From NCBI RefSeq assembly GCF_039634365.2, contig NZ_CP155079.2, forward strand, positions 3,844,001 to 3,908,000: a DNA stretch of 64,000 nt, given 5' to 3'. This DNA is from Mucilaginibacter sp. PAMB04168. GTDB lineage: Bacteria; Bacteroidota; Bacteroidia; Sphingobacteriales; Sphingobacteriaceae. The position numbers were made by a program, and so were the translations under genes. Of this stretch, positions 1 through 8,961 are shown one piece after another. How positions within the stretch are numbered: position 1 is the stretch's first letter; each line of letters starts with the position of its first letter. The notes under the pieces were generated by a model that was not told the DNA's origin, made no database searches, and saw nothing but the letters and a program-made list of their open reading frames with translations.

Positions 1-111
1 GCAGACATTGGTGTTACATTAATTCCGTTAATACCAAGAACGAAGCGATATCTGATTAAGGTGAGCAAATTGCACAGCATAACTCATGAGTTGCTTTGTT
101 TCTCGCAATGA
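1..111 (+). CDS. Possible 3' end of an unidentified gene (partial)
   Basis: The first frame is open from the window edge to a TGA at 109-111, giving 36 residues with no recognisable motif. A strong terminator hairpin follows directly, which fits a gene ending here. The other two forward frames stop earlier. The stretch is too short to separate a true C-terminus from chance, and no function can be proposed. Confidence 0.3.
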   Translation, partial: ADIGVTLIPLIPRTKRYLIKVSKLHSITHELLCFSQ

Positions 112-125
112 TGAAATGTTTATCT

Positions 126-149
126 AGGCCGGTTCTCCCGGCCTTTTTG
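126..149 (+). terminator. Rho-independent terminator upstream of pabB
   Basis: A 7-bp perfect stem (AGGCCGG at 126-132 with CCGGCCT at 138-144) and a 5-base loop are followed by a T run. It ends whatever transcript enters from the left and insulates pabB. Confidence 0.8.
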
Positions 150-171
150 TTTGAAGCTTATTTTGAAGTAA

Positions 172-1452
172 ATGATTTTCGAAACGCACGATAGCGCATA
201 TGTTAAAAAGCAGGCATTGCAATGGGCCGCTTCATTTAATGTGTGCTGCTATCTAGATTCAAATCATTACACCAGCCTATATAGTAAGTTTGACGTGTTA
301 CTGGCAGTTGGTGTGCGAGATCAGGTTACTGCCTTTGCAGCCGACGCATTTGAGGCCTTAAAGGCGTTTAGGATGCAACATAACGGTTGGATAACCGGCT
401 TTATGGGTTATGACCTCAAAAACGAACTCGAAGATCTCGAATCAAATAATGCAGAAAAGCTGCAATTTCCTGACCTGTATTTCTTTGCGCCACTACACCT
501 TATTATGATTGAAGGTAACAAGGTAGAGATTATAAGCGATGATGCAGTACAAGTATGGAATGACATCAACCAGCAAACCATCAGTCGGTCGGATGGAGAA
601 AGTAACGTAAATCTGCAATCTCGTTTTACAAGGGAAGCGTATATTGATACCTTCAACCAAATTAAGCAACACATTAACCGAGGCGATATTTACGTTACTA
701 ACCTTTGCCAAGAGTTTTATGCTGAAAATGCGGTCATAGATCCCCTAAATATCTTTCATGAACTCAACAGGGTGTCGCCTACCCCATTTGCCAGCTTTTT
801 AAAATATAATAATCAGTATATTATTTGCGCCTCGCCCGAACGTTTTATGGCCAAGCGCGGCAATAAGCTTATCTCGCAGCCTATTAAAGGAACAGCCCGG
901 CGCGGTAGTACACCAGCCGAAGATAAAGCCATTCAACAAGCGTTACGCACCAACCTCAAAGAGCAGCAGGAGAATGTAATGATTGTTGATCTGGTACGTA
1001 ACGATCTCACCAAGTCGGCCCTACCCGGCACCGTGCAAACTGAGGAACTTTTCGGTATCTACAGCTTTGAGCAGGTGCATCAAATGATCTCCACCATAAC
1101 ATGCCAGGCACAGACGGGAATTTCAGTTATAGATGCTGTGCGCAATACTTTCCCTATGGGTAGCATGACAGGTGCACCTAAATTGCGTGCCATGCAGCTC
1201 ATAGAGCATTATGAGCGAAGCCGGCGCGGAATTTACTCGGGCGCTATAGGGTACTTTAATCCCGATAATGACTTTGATTTCAATGTAGTGATCCGAACGC
1301 TCTTTTATAATGCCAATAACAAGTATTTGTCTTTCCAGGTAGGCAGTGCCATCACTTTTGATGCCGTGGCAGAGCAGGAATACGCAGAATGCTTATTAAA
1401 GGCAAAGGCAATCATGGAAGTGCTCGGCGTGAATAAGGCTGCCAACTCCTAA
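172..1452 (+). CDS. pabB: Aminodeoxychorismate synthase component I
   Basis: A chorismate-binding enzyme of 426 aa, expected to convert chorismate and ammonia to 4-amino-4-deoxychorismate for folate synthesis. The chorismate-binding domain occupies roughly residues 150-420. Visible signatures are GDIYVTNL (171-178), ASPERF (220-225), VDLVRNDL (272-279) and GSMTGAPK (330-337). The motif PIKGT at 237-241 carries the lysine that in the PabB family forms a covalent intermediate; anthranilate synthases have PIAGT, so PabB is preferred over TrpE. No glutamine amidotransferase domain is fused and no pabA or pabC lies beside it. The start ATG at 172 sits just after the terminator. It converges on the AMP nucleosidase gene across 170 bp. 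Confidence 0.9.
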   Translation: MIFETHDSAYVKKQALQWAASFNVCCYLDSNHYTSLYSKFDVLLAVGVRDQVTAFAADAFEALKAFRMQHNGWITGFMGYDLKNELEDLESNNAEKLQFPDLYFFAPLHLIMIEGNKVEIISDDAVQVWNDINQQTISRSDGESNVNLQSRFTREAYIDTFNQIKQHINRGDIYVTNLCQEFYAENAVIDPLNIFHELNRVSPTPFASFLKYNNQYIICASPERFMAKRGNKLISQPIKGTARRGSTPAEDKAIQQALRTNLKEQQENVMIVDLVRNDLTKSALPGTVQTEELFGIYSFEQVHQMISTITCQAQTGISVIDAVRNTFPMGSMTGAPKLRAMQLIEHYERSRRGIYSGAIGYFNPDNDFDFNVVIRTLFYNANNKYLSFQVGSAITFDAVAEQEYAECLLKAKAIMEVLGVNKAANS

Positions 1453-1622
1453 AGCAAATGCCTGTGCCATTTCAAGCGGTATGCGGAGAAACCTTCTCTA
1501 AGCGTCACTACACCATTTAAAAAAATCTCTCACTATCGCTCGAGATGACAGTTGCAGTTATAATTAGTTATTTCACCAACGCGGCCCACCCCTGCACGGG
1601 AATAAAGCCTGCGCATTCTTAC
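1453..1622. other. Convergent spacer with a short hairpin
   Basis: The 170-bp gap between pabB and amn holds a small hairpin (ATCTC at 1525-1529 with GAGAT at 1542-1546) inside a stretch ending in a GAGATGACA-like sequence. It resembles short intergenic repeats that I recall as common in Bacteroidota genomes, but only one reasonable copy is seen in this window. There is no convincing T-tract terminator. Confidence 0.3.
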
Positions 1623-2486
1623 TTAAAATTTCAGGTGCTTTACAGTCAGGCCGTTGTTGATAAGTTGCTTTAACGATTCGATACCTACTTTTAAATGCGT
1701 TTCAACGTATTGCTCGGTTACTTTAGAATCGCTTTCAGCTGTCTTTACACCCTCTGGTATCATTGGCTGGTCTGATACCAGCAACAAGGCTCCCGTAGGT
1801 ATTTTATTGGCAAAACCGGTGGTAAAAATAGTTGCCGTTTCCATATCCACTGCCATGGCACGCAGTTCTTTAAGATACTTTTTAAACTCCTTATCGTGCT
1901 CCCACACGCGGCGGTTAGTGGTGTAGCAGGTACCGGTCCAGTAATCGCGGCCCATATCACGTATAGTGGTCGATATAGCCTTTTGCAGTGCAAACGAAGG
2001 TAATGCAGGCACTTCGGCAGGCAGGTAATCGTTTGAGGTTCCTTCTCCCCTAATAGCGGCAATGGGCAGAATAAGGTCGCCTACGTTGTTTTTCTTTTTC
2101 AAGCCGCCGCATTTACCTAAAAATATCACGGCCTTGGGATGAATAGCAGTCAACAAATCCATTACCGTAGCTGCAACAGAGCTGCCCATACCAAAATTAA
2201 TCATGGTAATACCATCAGCCGTTACGCTTTGCATAGGTTTATCTAAACCCATTATAGGCGCGTCGTTGTGCCATTGCGAAAACAGCTGCAGATACTTTGA
2301 AAAGTTGGTAAGGATAATGTATCCGCCAAAATCTGCAAGGGTACGGCCGGTATAACGGGGCAGCCAATTGGCTACAATAGCTTCCTTAGTTTTTAAGCCG
2401 CTTTTTACGGGCGACTGTACTTCTTTTACTTTTTTTGCCTGCGCTACAATTCCAGCGTCTTTGTTTACATCCATTTCTTCATTCAT
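1623..2486 (-). CDS. amn: AMP nucleosidase
   Basis: A 287-aa protein of the nucleoside phosphorylase fold (PNP_UDP family). AMP nucleosidase hydrolyses AMP to adenine and ribose 5-phosphate. The sequence shows the phosphorylase core GMGSSVAA, a glycine-rich FLGKCGGL segment and the purine/ribose-binding VDMETAT motif near the C-terminal third. The length matches the short Bacteroidota type, which lacks the N-terminal regulatory domain of the E. coli enzyme. The first 30 residues are charged and probably disordered. The start ATG at 2486 is supported by an AAGGAG element 7 bases upstream, unusual in this phylum. It lies downstream of clpX on the same strand but 271 bp away, so it probably has its own promoter. 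Confidence 0.88.
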   Translation of the reverse strand: MNEEMDVNKDAGIVAQAKKVKEVQSPVKSGLKTKEAIVANWLPRYTGRTLADFGGYIILTNFSKYLQLFSQWHNDAPIMGLDKPMQSVTADGITMINFGMGSSVAATVMDLLTAIHPKAVIFLGKCGGLKKKNNVGDLILPIAAIRGEGTSNDYLPAEVPALPSFALQKAISTTIRDMGRDYWTGTCYTTNRRVWEHDKEFKKYLKELRAMAVDMETATIFTTGFANKIPTGALLLVSDQPMIPEGVKTAESDSKVTEQYVETHLKVGIESLKQLINNGLTVKHLKF

Positions 2487-2493
2487 ATTCTTT

Positions 2494-2499
2494 CTCCTT
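2494..2499 (-). promoter_or_regulatory. Shine-Dalgarno-like AAGGAG before amn
   Basis: Read on the minus strand, AAGGAG is followed by a 7-base spacer and the ATG at 2486. Most genes here lack such an element, so it supports this start codon. Confidence 0.6.
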
Positions 2500-2549
2500 T
2501 TTTATTGTTAACCGGACTACCGGATGACATATTAGTGTACAAGAAAGCC

Positions 2550-2564
2550 TCCGGTTTTTCCGGA
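2550..2564 (-). repeat. CCGGA hairpin in the amn leader region
   Basis: TCCGG (2550-2554) pairs with CCGGA (2560-2564) around a T loop. Two more CCGGA motifs lie at about 2513-2524, nearer the start codon. Function unknown; possibly leader structure. Confidence 0.4.
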
Positions 2565-2681
2565 CACTATTAATAACCTTGTTATTGTTGTAAATGTTTA
2601 ATTGTGCTGATATGCCCTGTAACAGGTTGCACGTTTGCAATTAAACAGGAGTTACTTCTCCAAAAATCTATAGATACAACA

Positions 2682-2714
2682 AACCCCGGCGTTGCACCAG
2701 GGTTGTGTTTTTTT
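2682..2714 (+). terminator. Terminator-like hairpin between clpX and amn
   Basis: An imperfect stem (AACCCCGG with CCAGGGTT) at 2682-2704 is followed on the plus strand by a T run at 2708-2714. On the minus strand, the direction of clpX transcription, it lacks a clean T tract, so its role in ending clpX is uncertain. Confidence 0.45.
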
Positions 2715-2727
2715 ATAAGAGATTTTA

Positions 2728-2735
2728 CAAATATA
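2728..2735 (-). promoter_or_regulatory. Candidate -7 element (TATATTTG) upstream of amn
   Basis: Minus-strand TATATTTG matches the Bacteroidota TAnnTTTG element exactly. No TTTG is seen at the -33 distance. If used, the amn leader would be over 200 bases and contain the hairpins noted here. A further 7-bp hairpin, TAAGCGT with ACGCTTA at 2734-2751, lies just after the clpX stop. Confidence 0.35.
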
Positions 2736-2757
2736 AGCGTTTTTACGCTTACTTGTA

Positions 2758-3996
2758 TTAAGCTACCTTCAATTTCTTCAGATCAGATTTTTCAAACTTC
2801 TCACGGGCGTAGTCAAGGGTAACGGTCAGTCGCTTTACATCTTTTTTAGACGGGAACTCAAACATCGCATCGATCATGATAGCCTCGCAAATTGAACGCA
2901 AACCACGTGCACCAAGTTTAAACTCCATTGCTTTATCCACAATAAAGTCAAGCACATCATCATCAAACTCCAGTTTCACACCTTCGTAATCAAACAGCTT
3001 CTTATACTGTTTAAGTAATGAATTTTTAGGCTCTATTAAAATATTCTGCAAAGCCTCGCGGTCTAACGGGTTTAAGTACGTTAAAACCGGCAAACGGCCA
3101 ATTAACTCCGGTATTAAACCAAATGACTTTAAATCCTGCGGCGTAATGTATTTATAAAGGTTTTTAGTATCTACCTCGTTTTCATCACGCTTCAGCTTAT
3201 AGCCTACAGTTTGTGTACGCAGGCGGCTGGCAATCTTCTTATCAATACCATCAAATGCACCACCACAAATAAATAGGATATTGCTGGTATTTACCGAGAT
3301 CATTTTTTGATCGGGGTGTTTACGTCCACCCTGAGGCGGTACGTTTACCATGGTGCCTTCCAGTATTTTTAATAAAGCTTGTTGAACGCCCTCACCAGAT
3401 ACATCGCGGGTAATAGACGCATTATCGCTCTTGCGGGCAATCTTGTCTACCTCATCAATATAAACAATGCCTTTTTCGGCAGCAGCAACATCATAATCGG
3501 CGGCCTGCAATAGGCGGGTTAATATACTTTCCACGTCCTCTCCTACATAACCGGCCTCGGTTAATACAGTAGCGTCAGATATGCAAAAAGGAACGTTCAG
3601 CACTTTGGCAATGGTTTTAGCCAGTAAGGTTTTACCTGTACCGGTTTCACCCACCATCATAATGTTCGATTTTTCAATCTCTACCTCATCCTTTTCTACC
3701 CGCTGGTTAAGGCGTTTGTAGTGATTGTAAACAGCTACAGCCAATACTTTTTTGGCATCATCCTGCCCAATCACATACTGATCCAGGTGAGATTTTATTT
3801 CAGATGGTTTAAGTATAGCAGGTGCAGAAGGTGCAGATTTTACTTTCCGTACTTTTAACTCTTCGGCTAATATTTCGTTGGCCTGGTTTACACACTTATC
3901 ACAAATGTGCGCATCTAGTCCGGCTATCAGCATCAGAGAATCCTGTTTTCCGGCACCACAAAACGAACACCTGATTTCCTTGCTGTTTTTGTTCAT
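2758..3996 (-). CDS. clpX: ATP-dependent Clp protease ATP-binding subunit ClpX
   Basis: AAA+ unfoldase of 412 aa that unfolds tagged proteins and feeds them to ClpP in the cytoplasm. The N-terminal C4 zinc domain is complete (Cys10, Cys13, Cys32, Cys35). Walker A GETGTGKT is at 116-123, pore loop GYVGED at 149-154 and Walker B IVYIDE at 177-182; the arginine-rich GGRKHPD loop follows. The segment aligned with the ClpP-docking IGF loop of E. coli appears to read VGY, a conservative change. It lies 94 bp downstream of clpP in the same direction, with no terminator seen between them, so the two are probably cotranscribed. Confidence 0.95.
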   Translation of the reverse strand: MNKNSKEIRCSFCGAGKQDSLMLIAGLDAHICDKCVNQANEILAEELKVRKVKSAPSAPAILKPSEIKSHLDQYVIGQDDAKKVLAVAVYNHYKRLNQRVEKDEVEIEKSNIMMVGETGTGKTLLAKTIAKVLNVPFCISDATVLTEAGYVGEDVESILTRLLQAADYDVAAAEKGIVYIDEVDKIARKSDNASITRDVSGEGVQQALLKILEGTMVNVPPQGGRKHPDQKMISVNTSNILFICGGAFDGIDKKIASRLRTQTVGYKLKRDENEVDTKNLYKYITPQDLKSFGLIPELIGRLPVLTYLNPLDREALQNILIEPKNSLLKQYKKLFDYEGVKLEFDDDVLDFIVDKAMEFKLGARGLRSICEAIMIDAMFEFPSKKDVKRLTVTLDYAREKFEKSDLKKLKVA

Positions 3997-4090
3997 CTGA
4001 TTGAGATTTGTATATCAAAAATACTAATAACTGAATTATTTTAAGCAATAACCTAAAATAATTCAGTTAGTTGGAAAAACTATTAAATAA

Positions 4091-4810
4091 TTATTTCTCG
4101 TTGTTGCGACCTAACACCTCATCAACCATGCCAAACTCTTTAGCTTCATCGGCAATCATCCAATGATCACGGTCAGATGCTTCCCAAACCTTCTCATATG
4201 GTGTACCGCTGTGTTTAGATATGATCTCGTAAAGTTCCTTTTTCAGTTTTTGAATTTCACGGGCAGTAATTTCAATATCAGAAGCCTGACCTTGCGCGCC
4301 ACCCAGCGGTTGATGAATCATAACACGTGAATGCGGCAATGCAGCACGTTTGCCATCGGCACCTGCACATAACAACACGGCAGCCATTGATGCAGCCATA
4401 CCGGTACAAATTGTAGCCACATCGTTGGTTACAAATTGCATGGTATCATATATGCCCAAACCAGCATATACTGAACCACCTGGCGAGTTAATGTAGATTT
4501 GGATATCGCGTTTGGCATCGGCTGATTGTAAGAACAGCAATTGTGCCTGAATAATGTTGGCGATATTCTCATAGATGGCATCACCTAAAAAGATGATACG
4601 GTCCATCATTAAACGAGAGAATACATCCATTTGTGCTACGTTCAGTTGGCGTTCCTCAATAATATAAGGAGTCATGTCAACCGGGTGGGCAATAGCAGTA
4701 GGCATCATTTTATGCTCTACGCTCGATATAAATTTGTCAACAAAAATGCTGTTAATACGGTGGTGCTTAACCGCATACTTGCGGAATTCGTTTTTATCAA
4801 TGTTATTCAT
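4091..4810 (-). CDS. clpP: ATP-dependent Clp protease proteolytic subunit ClpP
   Basis: Serine protease of 239 aa forming the barrel that degrades substrates delivered by ClpX. The catalytic triad is visible: Ser141 in GMAASMAA, His166 in MIHQPLGG and Asp215 in SDRDHWM. It is about 40 residues longer at the N-terminus than E. coli ClpP, consistent with a propeptide or an upstream start choice; ATG at 4810 and the in-frame Met35/Met36 are the candidates. It is followed by clpX and preceded, beyond a 418-bp gap with a terminator, by tig. That terminator implies that clpPX has its own promoter. Confidence 0.94.
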   Translation of the reverse strand: MNNIDKNEFRKYAVKHHRINSIFVDKFISSVEHKMMPTAIAHPVDMTPYIIEERQLNVAQMDVFSRLMMDRIIFLGDAIYENIANIIQAQLLFLQSADAKRDIQIYINSPGGSVYAGLGIYDTMQFVTNDVATICTGMAASMAAVLLCAGADGKRAALPHSRVMIHQPLGGAQGQASDIEITAREIQKLKKELYEIISKHSGTPYEKVWEASDRDHWMIADEAKEFGMVDEVLGRNNEK

Positions 4811-5173
4811 TGTGTGAAGATATTTTTTAAATTTAATTGCGCATCCGGCGCAGGCGGTTAAAAATTTTTAGTGCACTTGCACATAAGTGGGGCAAAATAT
4901 AAAATTATCACCTTAAAGCAAGACACTTATTAAAATGGCTTATTTAACTTGATTAAATAACCGAAGAATCGTTTATAAGCTGTTTAAGTAAGTGTTCTCC
5001 TTTTCAGCTAAGTTTGCAGTCATACTACGCAGGCATCAACCTTGGCCCTAACGGCTTAAACCTTGCGCCATATAACTACAAATCATATAACTTAATTATT
5101 CAAAACGTTTCATTTTAACAGGTTAAATAAAGCCGTAGCTGTAACAACTCCTTTAAAACTAAGTTTTATAAAA
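4811..5173. other. clpP upstream region, no gene
   Basis: AT-rich spacer between the tig terminator and clpP. No open frame of interest was seen. A near match to the -7 element (TATATTTTG, one base too long) occurs on the minus strand at about 4896-4904, a possible clpP promoter, but it is not convincing. Confidence 0.4.
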
Positions 5174-5204
5174 AGCAAAAAGCAACCCCGGATGTGAGGT
5201 TGCT
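5174..5204 (-). terminator. Terminator of tig
   Basis: On the minus strand AGCAACC (5204-5198) pairs with GGTTGCT (5187-5181), followed by a T-rich tail. It sits 25 bp after the tig stop. Confidence 0.85.
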
Positions 5205-5228
5205 TTCGTTTTCAATATAAATTGGCAA

Positions 5229-6581
5229 TTAGGATTGTCCTAACTTGCTAAACTCATCAAAAGTAATTTCCTGTTCTTCCAGTGTAACTACGCTTTTCAG
5301 GTACTCAAACACTTTAAGTGATTTGGCTTCCTCAAAAATGCGGTTGGCGTTTTCTTTATCCTGTAAAAACTGTACAGCATACTGGTTAAGCTGCTCCTCG
5401 CTGATAGGCTGAGGGCTGTACATCCTAAACTGTGCATCAATGCGAGCTTTAGCCATATCCAGTACATCTTCGTATTTTACTTCGATGTTATTATCGCGGA
5501 TAATCTTGTTGCCGATTAAAGTCCATTTCAGGTTTTTGGCAAAATCAGCATAACCACCAGTTAATTCCTCTTCGCTCAATTTTTCATTGGTGGCTTTTAA
5601 CCAGCGCTTAAGGAACTCATCAGGCAGTTCGAAGTTGATTTTGTTCAAAACATAATTGTACATCTCGCCTTGCAGTTTACTGTCTGCATCCTGTACCATC
5701 ATGTTTTCCAGTTCTTCGGTAATCTTAGTGCGGAACTCTTCTTCAGTTGTTACCGTACCTTCGCCAAATATTTTGTCAAAGAACGCCTGATCCAGGTCGC
5801 TTTCCTCTAAACGGTTAATGTTCTTAACAGTTAATTGGAATTTCGATTGCAGATCAGTTGCGGTAGCTTCATCTATTTTAAGGATGGCAGCTACACGTGC
5901 AGCCTCATTGTTGAACGCTTTTTGAATATCAAATTCAACTACATCATCTTTTTTCAAACCAATTAATGAGGCTTTGATAGCTTCATCTTGTACCTGGTCT
6001 AAACGTACAGATGCTGTATTGGTAATACCCCCTTCAAAAACAGAACCATCTGGCGAAAGCTGTTTTAATTCTGCGTATAACACGTCATTATCTGCCGATA
6101 CGTCAGGGTTTGTCATCTTGCCATAGCTGCGGCGAAGATTTGAGATACGGGAAGCAAGAGTTTCCTCGTCTACCTTGATTTTATAACTGGGTAGTTTATC
6201 TGCTGATGAAAAATCAACCGCAAACTCTGGAGCCAAACCTACTTCGTAGTTGAACTCAAAATTATCGGCAAAATCCCAGTTGTACTCTTTTTCGTCGTCA
6301 ACCTTTGGCAACGGCTGACCTAATACTTCCAGTTGCTGCTCGTTCAAGTAATTGTTTAGTGTATCTGATAACAGGTTGTTGATCTCATCAACCAATATGC
6401 TTTTGCCATACATGCGTTTAATATGTGATGCAGGCACCATACCTTTACGAAAGCCAGGTATCTGGGCTTTTTTTGCCTGATCTTTAATCGCCTTATCCAC
6501 ACGTGCCTGATAATCCTCAGCGTTGATGTTGATCTTGATAACCGCGTTTAGGTTATCCTTTTTTTCCTGTGATATATTCAT
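5229..6581 (-). CDS. tig: Trigger factor
   Basis: Ribosome-associated chaperone of 450 aa that shields nascent chains at the exit tunnel. The N-terminal ribosome-binding domain carries the signature GFRKG at 43-47. A degenerate FKBP-like peptidyl-prolyl isomerase region occupies roughly residues 150-240, and the helical C-terminal domain follows. It precedes clpP and clpX, the common tig-clpP-clpX order, but a terminator after tig makes it a separate transcription unit. The upstream region has a TAnnTTTG promoter element and a hairpin in the predicted leader. Confidence 0.93.
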   Translation of the reverse strand: MNISQEKKDNLNAVIKININAEDYQARVDKAIKDQAKKAQIPGFRKGMVPASHIKRMYGKSILVDEINNLLSDTLNNYLNEQQLEVLGQPLPKVDDEKEYNWDFADNFEFNYEVGLAPEFAVDFSSADKLPSYKIKVDEETLASRISNLRRSYGKMTNPDVSADNDVLYAELKQLSPDGSVFEGGITNTASVRLDQVQDEAIKASLIGLKKDDVVEFDIQKAFNNEAARVAAILKIDEATATDLQSKFQLTVKNINRLEESDLDQAFFDKIFGEGTVTTEEEFRTKITEELENMMVQDADSKLQGEMYNYVLNKINFELPDEFLKRWLKATNEKLSEEELTGGYADFAKNLKWTLIGNKIIRDNNIEVKYEDVLDMAKARIDAQFRMYSPQPISEEQLNQYAVQFLQDKENANRIFEEAKSLKVFEYLKSVVTLEEQEITFDEFSKLGQS

Positions 6582-6609
6582 AATTTATACCTGATATTAA
6601 GTATTTGAT

Positions 6610-6642
6610 AACCGCGGTAACTATAAGCTAACCTTAGCGGTT
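6610..6642 (-). repeat. Hairpin in the tig leader
   Basis: AACCGC (6610-6615) pairs with GCGGTT (6637-6642), with an additional GGT/ACC pair inside. It lies between the predicted transcription start and the tig start codon, so it would form at the 5' end of the mRNA. Confidence 0.45.
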
Positions 6643-6650
6643 TTGGAGCG

Positions 6651-6658
6651 CAAAGGTA
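6651..6658 (-). promoter_or_regulatory. tig promoter -7 element (TACCTTTG)
   Basis: Exact minus-strand match to TAnnTTTG, about 70 bp upstream of the tig start. No clear TTTG at -33. Confidence 0.5.
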
Positions 6659-6699
6659 AGCAAATAATTTTTTATTTCAGCTACTTAATCATCAGTTGT

Positions 6700-7512
6700 T
6701 TACCCCTCCATATCGATGCTTGCCGGCTCGTACAACAGTAACGCAGCACACAAATTGGCCATCAAAAAACGCTCATGTGGCATCAGCGAATCCTGCAGGT
6801 AAACTACGCCCTTATTAATGGCTGAAACCGCAGCCACGGCTTTACCTTCGGCATTGCTTATCTCGTACCCTACTAGGCCAAAAGGAATGCGCGAAGGGCC
6901 GTTTTTGCCCATTACGTGCAGCACCGGCTTAATAGTGTAATACTCTTCATCGTTGAGCGCAAAGTAGCCCATGTAATTTTTAGCATTCAAGTCAATGGCG
7001 TCCATGTCGAGCAACAGCTCCCAGGGACGGTCGGCACCAGGTTCAAACACCTGTACATAGTAGCTGTTTTCGGTTTTATTGCCCAGACCTAGTGATTTGA
7101 GCAACCAGCTAAAATTGAGCTCTAAATTGCGCCCCACAAAATAGCTTGACGCATTAAGATGAGTAAAGGTATACACCTGCCACTCAGGCCCCCTGCCATT
7201 GCTCAGCCTGAACCGGCGCGACGACTGACTGCGCTCGTGCAATAAGCCAAGCGTATTTTGGTGCCGCTGAGCAAGGCGTCCGTCCAGATCGGTGGTGTAG
7301 ACTGAAGACTTTTTAGAAGAGGTTTTAAGGCTGGTAGTATAGAACTCGCCAAAACGTAGCGGCTTTTTTTGTAGTACTGTTTGCGTGCGTCCCTCTACCG
7401 CATAACCTAAAGTATTATGCCATGAAGCGTCGGTTAAAGCAATGCGGGGTGCTGTACAGCTACTGAGCAGGTATAGCGCTGCACTAAGCAGCAGCCAGTG
7501 AAATTTATTCAT
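6700..7512 (-). CDS. Putative lipoprotein of unknown function
   Basis: 270 aa. The N-terminus is a lipoprotein signal peptide with lipobox LSSC, so the mature protein should be anchored in a membrane through Cys19. The rest is soluble and mixed alpha/beta, with several aromatic patches. I do not recognise a family. It lies 118 bp upstream of tig on the same strand, but the tig promoter lies between, so it is not clearly part of that unit. The neighbouring short lipoprotein gene is divergent. Confidence 0.75.
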   Translation of the reverse strand: MNKFHWLLLSAALYLLSSCTAPRIALTDASWHNTLGYAVEGRTQTVLQKKPLRFGEFYTTSLKTSSKKSSVYTTDLDGRLAQRHQNTLGLLHERSQSSRRFRLSNGRGPEWQVYTFTHLNASSYFVGRNLELNFSWLLKSLGLGNKTENSYYVQVFEPGADRPWELLLDMDAIDLNAKNYMGYFALNDEEYYTIKPVLHVMGKNGPSRIPFGLVGYEISNAEGKAVAAVSAINKGVVYLQDSLMPHERFLMANLCAALLLYEPASIDMEG

Positions 7513-7629
7513 AAAGTGATAAGGTTGTGTTTAATTTACTTGTTACCGGCAGGCCGGAGCAGCTTTGCCAGCAACAATTCGATAGACGTGTAAACTAAAG
7601 CAAGGTTTAAACGTTAGCTTAATCATATC

Positions 7630-7869
7630 ATGAAAATTCAAAGATCAGTTTTAGGCTTAGTGTTGTACGCTGCTATAGGGCTAAGCGTTGCCAGCGGATG
7701 CAAAGCAAAACGTACAGGAAAGGTTGCGAAAAATAGCCCTGTACCAGCCAGCAGCTTCAATAACGATTCAACCGGAACAACGCCTACTGCTAAACTAACG
7801 CCTTCGCCAGTGCCCAACGTTCGGCCCAATCCTATTCCTGATCCACTGCCGCCAAGTCCGCCCATGTAA
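7630..7869 (+). CDS. Short proline-rich lipoprotein
   Basis: 79 aa. A signal peptide ends in the lipobox SVASGC, and the mature part is a Pro/Thr/Ser-rich tail ending in repeated proline pairs, likely extended and disordered. The signal peptide is the main argument that this strand is coding; a 110-aa antisense frame over the same bases has no such feature. Role unknown. Proline-rich lipoproteins of this size may be spacers or cell-envelope linkers, but that is speculation. Confidence 0.6.
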   Translation: MKIQRSVLGLVLYAAIGLSVASGCKAKRTGKVAKNSPVPASSFNNDSTGTTPTAKLTPSPVPNVRPNPIPDPLPPSPPM

Positions 7870-8069
7870 GGTTCTGCATGCTGAGGCAGGTAGCCTTGCA
7901 CTTGTATGGTTTGCCTTGCTATGTAACTTAGTTGTAGGGCCATTTCAAACAATTGAAAGGCCATATCCAAGCTGATTTACTTGCCAACGCCGGGGGTTTC
8001 CACATGAACCCGAAATGACATTAAAGGCTATGTTACAAAGCCCTGCTTACGGGCACATCAGAGGCACTT
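7870..8069. other. Spacer with an inverted repeat
   Basis: No gene seen. GGCC-A-TTTCAA (7938-7948) can pair with TTGAAA-GGCC (7953-7962), a 10-bp stem with one bulge and no T tract. Weak GCCC/GGGC arms at 8040-8054 may be the end of the GIN-domain gene transcript. Confidence 0.35.
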
Positions 8070-8792
8070 TTATTGCACCTTCTTAATAGACGAAGCGCCT
8101 GATTTATGCGTTTCTACATTGGATGGATTACCCTTGTACTGAATGTTGGCTACACCACTGGTATGCGTAATAAGACTTTTCAACACATTGATTTCACAGT
8201 TGCCGGAGCCCGAAGTTTTGATGTTGTAATTACCTACCACAAAATCGAATGCGTGCAGTTTACCCACGCCTGATACCTTTAAGGTGTGCGATGCAGCCTG
8301 TCCTTTTAAGTTAATTTGCGTTGCGCCACTGGCTTCGGTCTGCAGATCTGCCACGCTTAAGTCCATATCAATTTTGCTAGCGCCGGAAAAACTCATTTTA
8401 AAGTTCTGTGCATTTATACGGCCTTCCGAAACTAGCTCTACAGCGCCAGATCCTTTAATTTCTTCCAGCTGGCCAATGCCAACGTTTAACATAATAGGGC
8501 TTTCACTGCAAAAGTTTTTGCGGGTATATAGTTTAAGCTTATTGCCACTCACCTCGGTGCGAATGTATTTCATCAGATTTTCATCGGCAGTAACGCTTAA
8601 TGTGTAAGAGCTGTCTTGTTTCAGATTTATTTTAAACCCGCCCGAAATTTCTAATTTACTGAACTTAGATATGTTACGATTTTCGCTCACCTGCTTACCT
8701 GAACCTTTAATGCATCCTAAATGGCAGGATGACATAACAGACAAGCTGGTAACGGCTACTAACAAAAGGAGAATAGATATGCGATTTTTCAT
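8070..8792 (-). CDS. GIN domain (DUF2807) lipoprotein
   Basis: 240 aa. The signal peptide has lipobox MSSC, so the protein is probably lipid-anchored. The remainder matches the GIN-domain/head-domain family: KFSKLEISGGFKINLKQ near the start, then repeating beta strands with motifs like KLKLYTRKN and VEKSGSG-like Gly/Ser turns, typical of a right-handed beta-helix. These proteins are abundant in Bacteroidota; their function is not established, and adhesin or envelope-stress roles have been proposed. It is a single gene, not linked to the usual PspC neighbour. Confidence 0.85.
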   Translation of the reverse strand: MKNRISILLLLVAVTSLSVMSSCHLGCIKGSGKQVSENRNISKFSKLEISGGFKINLKQDSSYTLSVTADENLMKYIRTEVSGNKLKLYTRKNFCSESPIMLNVGIGQLEEIKGSGAVELVSEGRINAQNFKMSFSGASKIDMDLSVADLQTEASGATQINLKGQAASHTLKVSGVGKLHAFDFVVGNYNIKTSGSGNCEINVLKSLITHTSGVANIQYKGNPSNVETHKSGASSIKKVQ

Positions 8793-8961
8793 GTCTTATT
8801 TTTCAGTATGACGACGGTTTCGGGGTTCAAGTTACACCAAAAATGCAAAAGTCACTAACGCAGTGTTCTTTTAAATTAACTTCGCTTTGACCTTAGGTGT
8901 CATCTAAATAAAAAAAGCTAGCCCTTGTTTACAAGAAGCAGCCATTTATACTGGTGCTTGT

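Noticed and set aside
7638..7970. 110-codon minus-strand frame opposite the short lipoprotein
   Set aside because: The plus frame has a clear lipobox signal peptide; this one has none and is Gly-rich because its opposite is Pro-rich.
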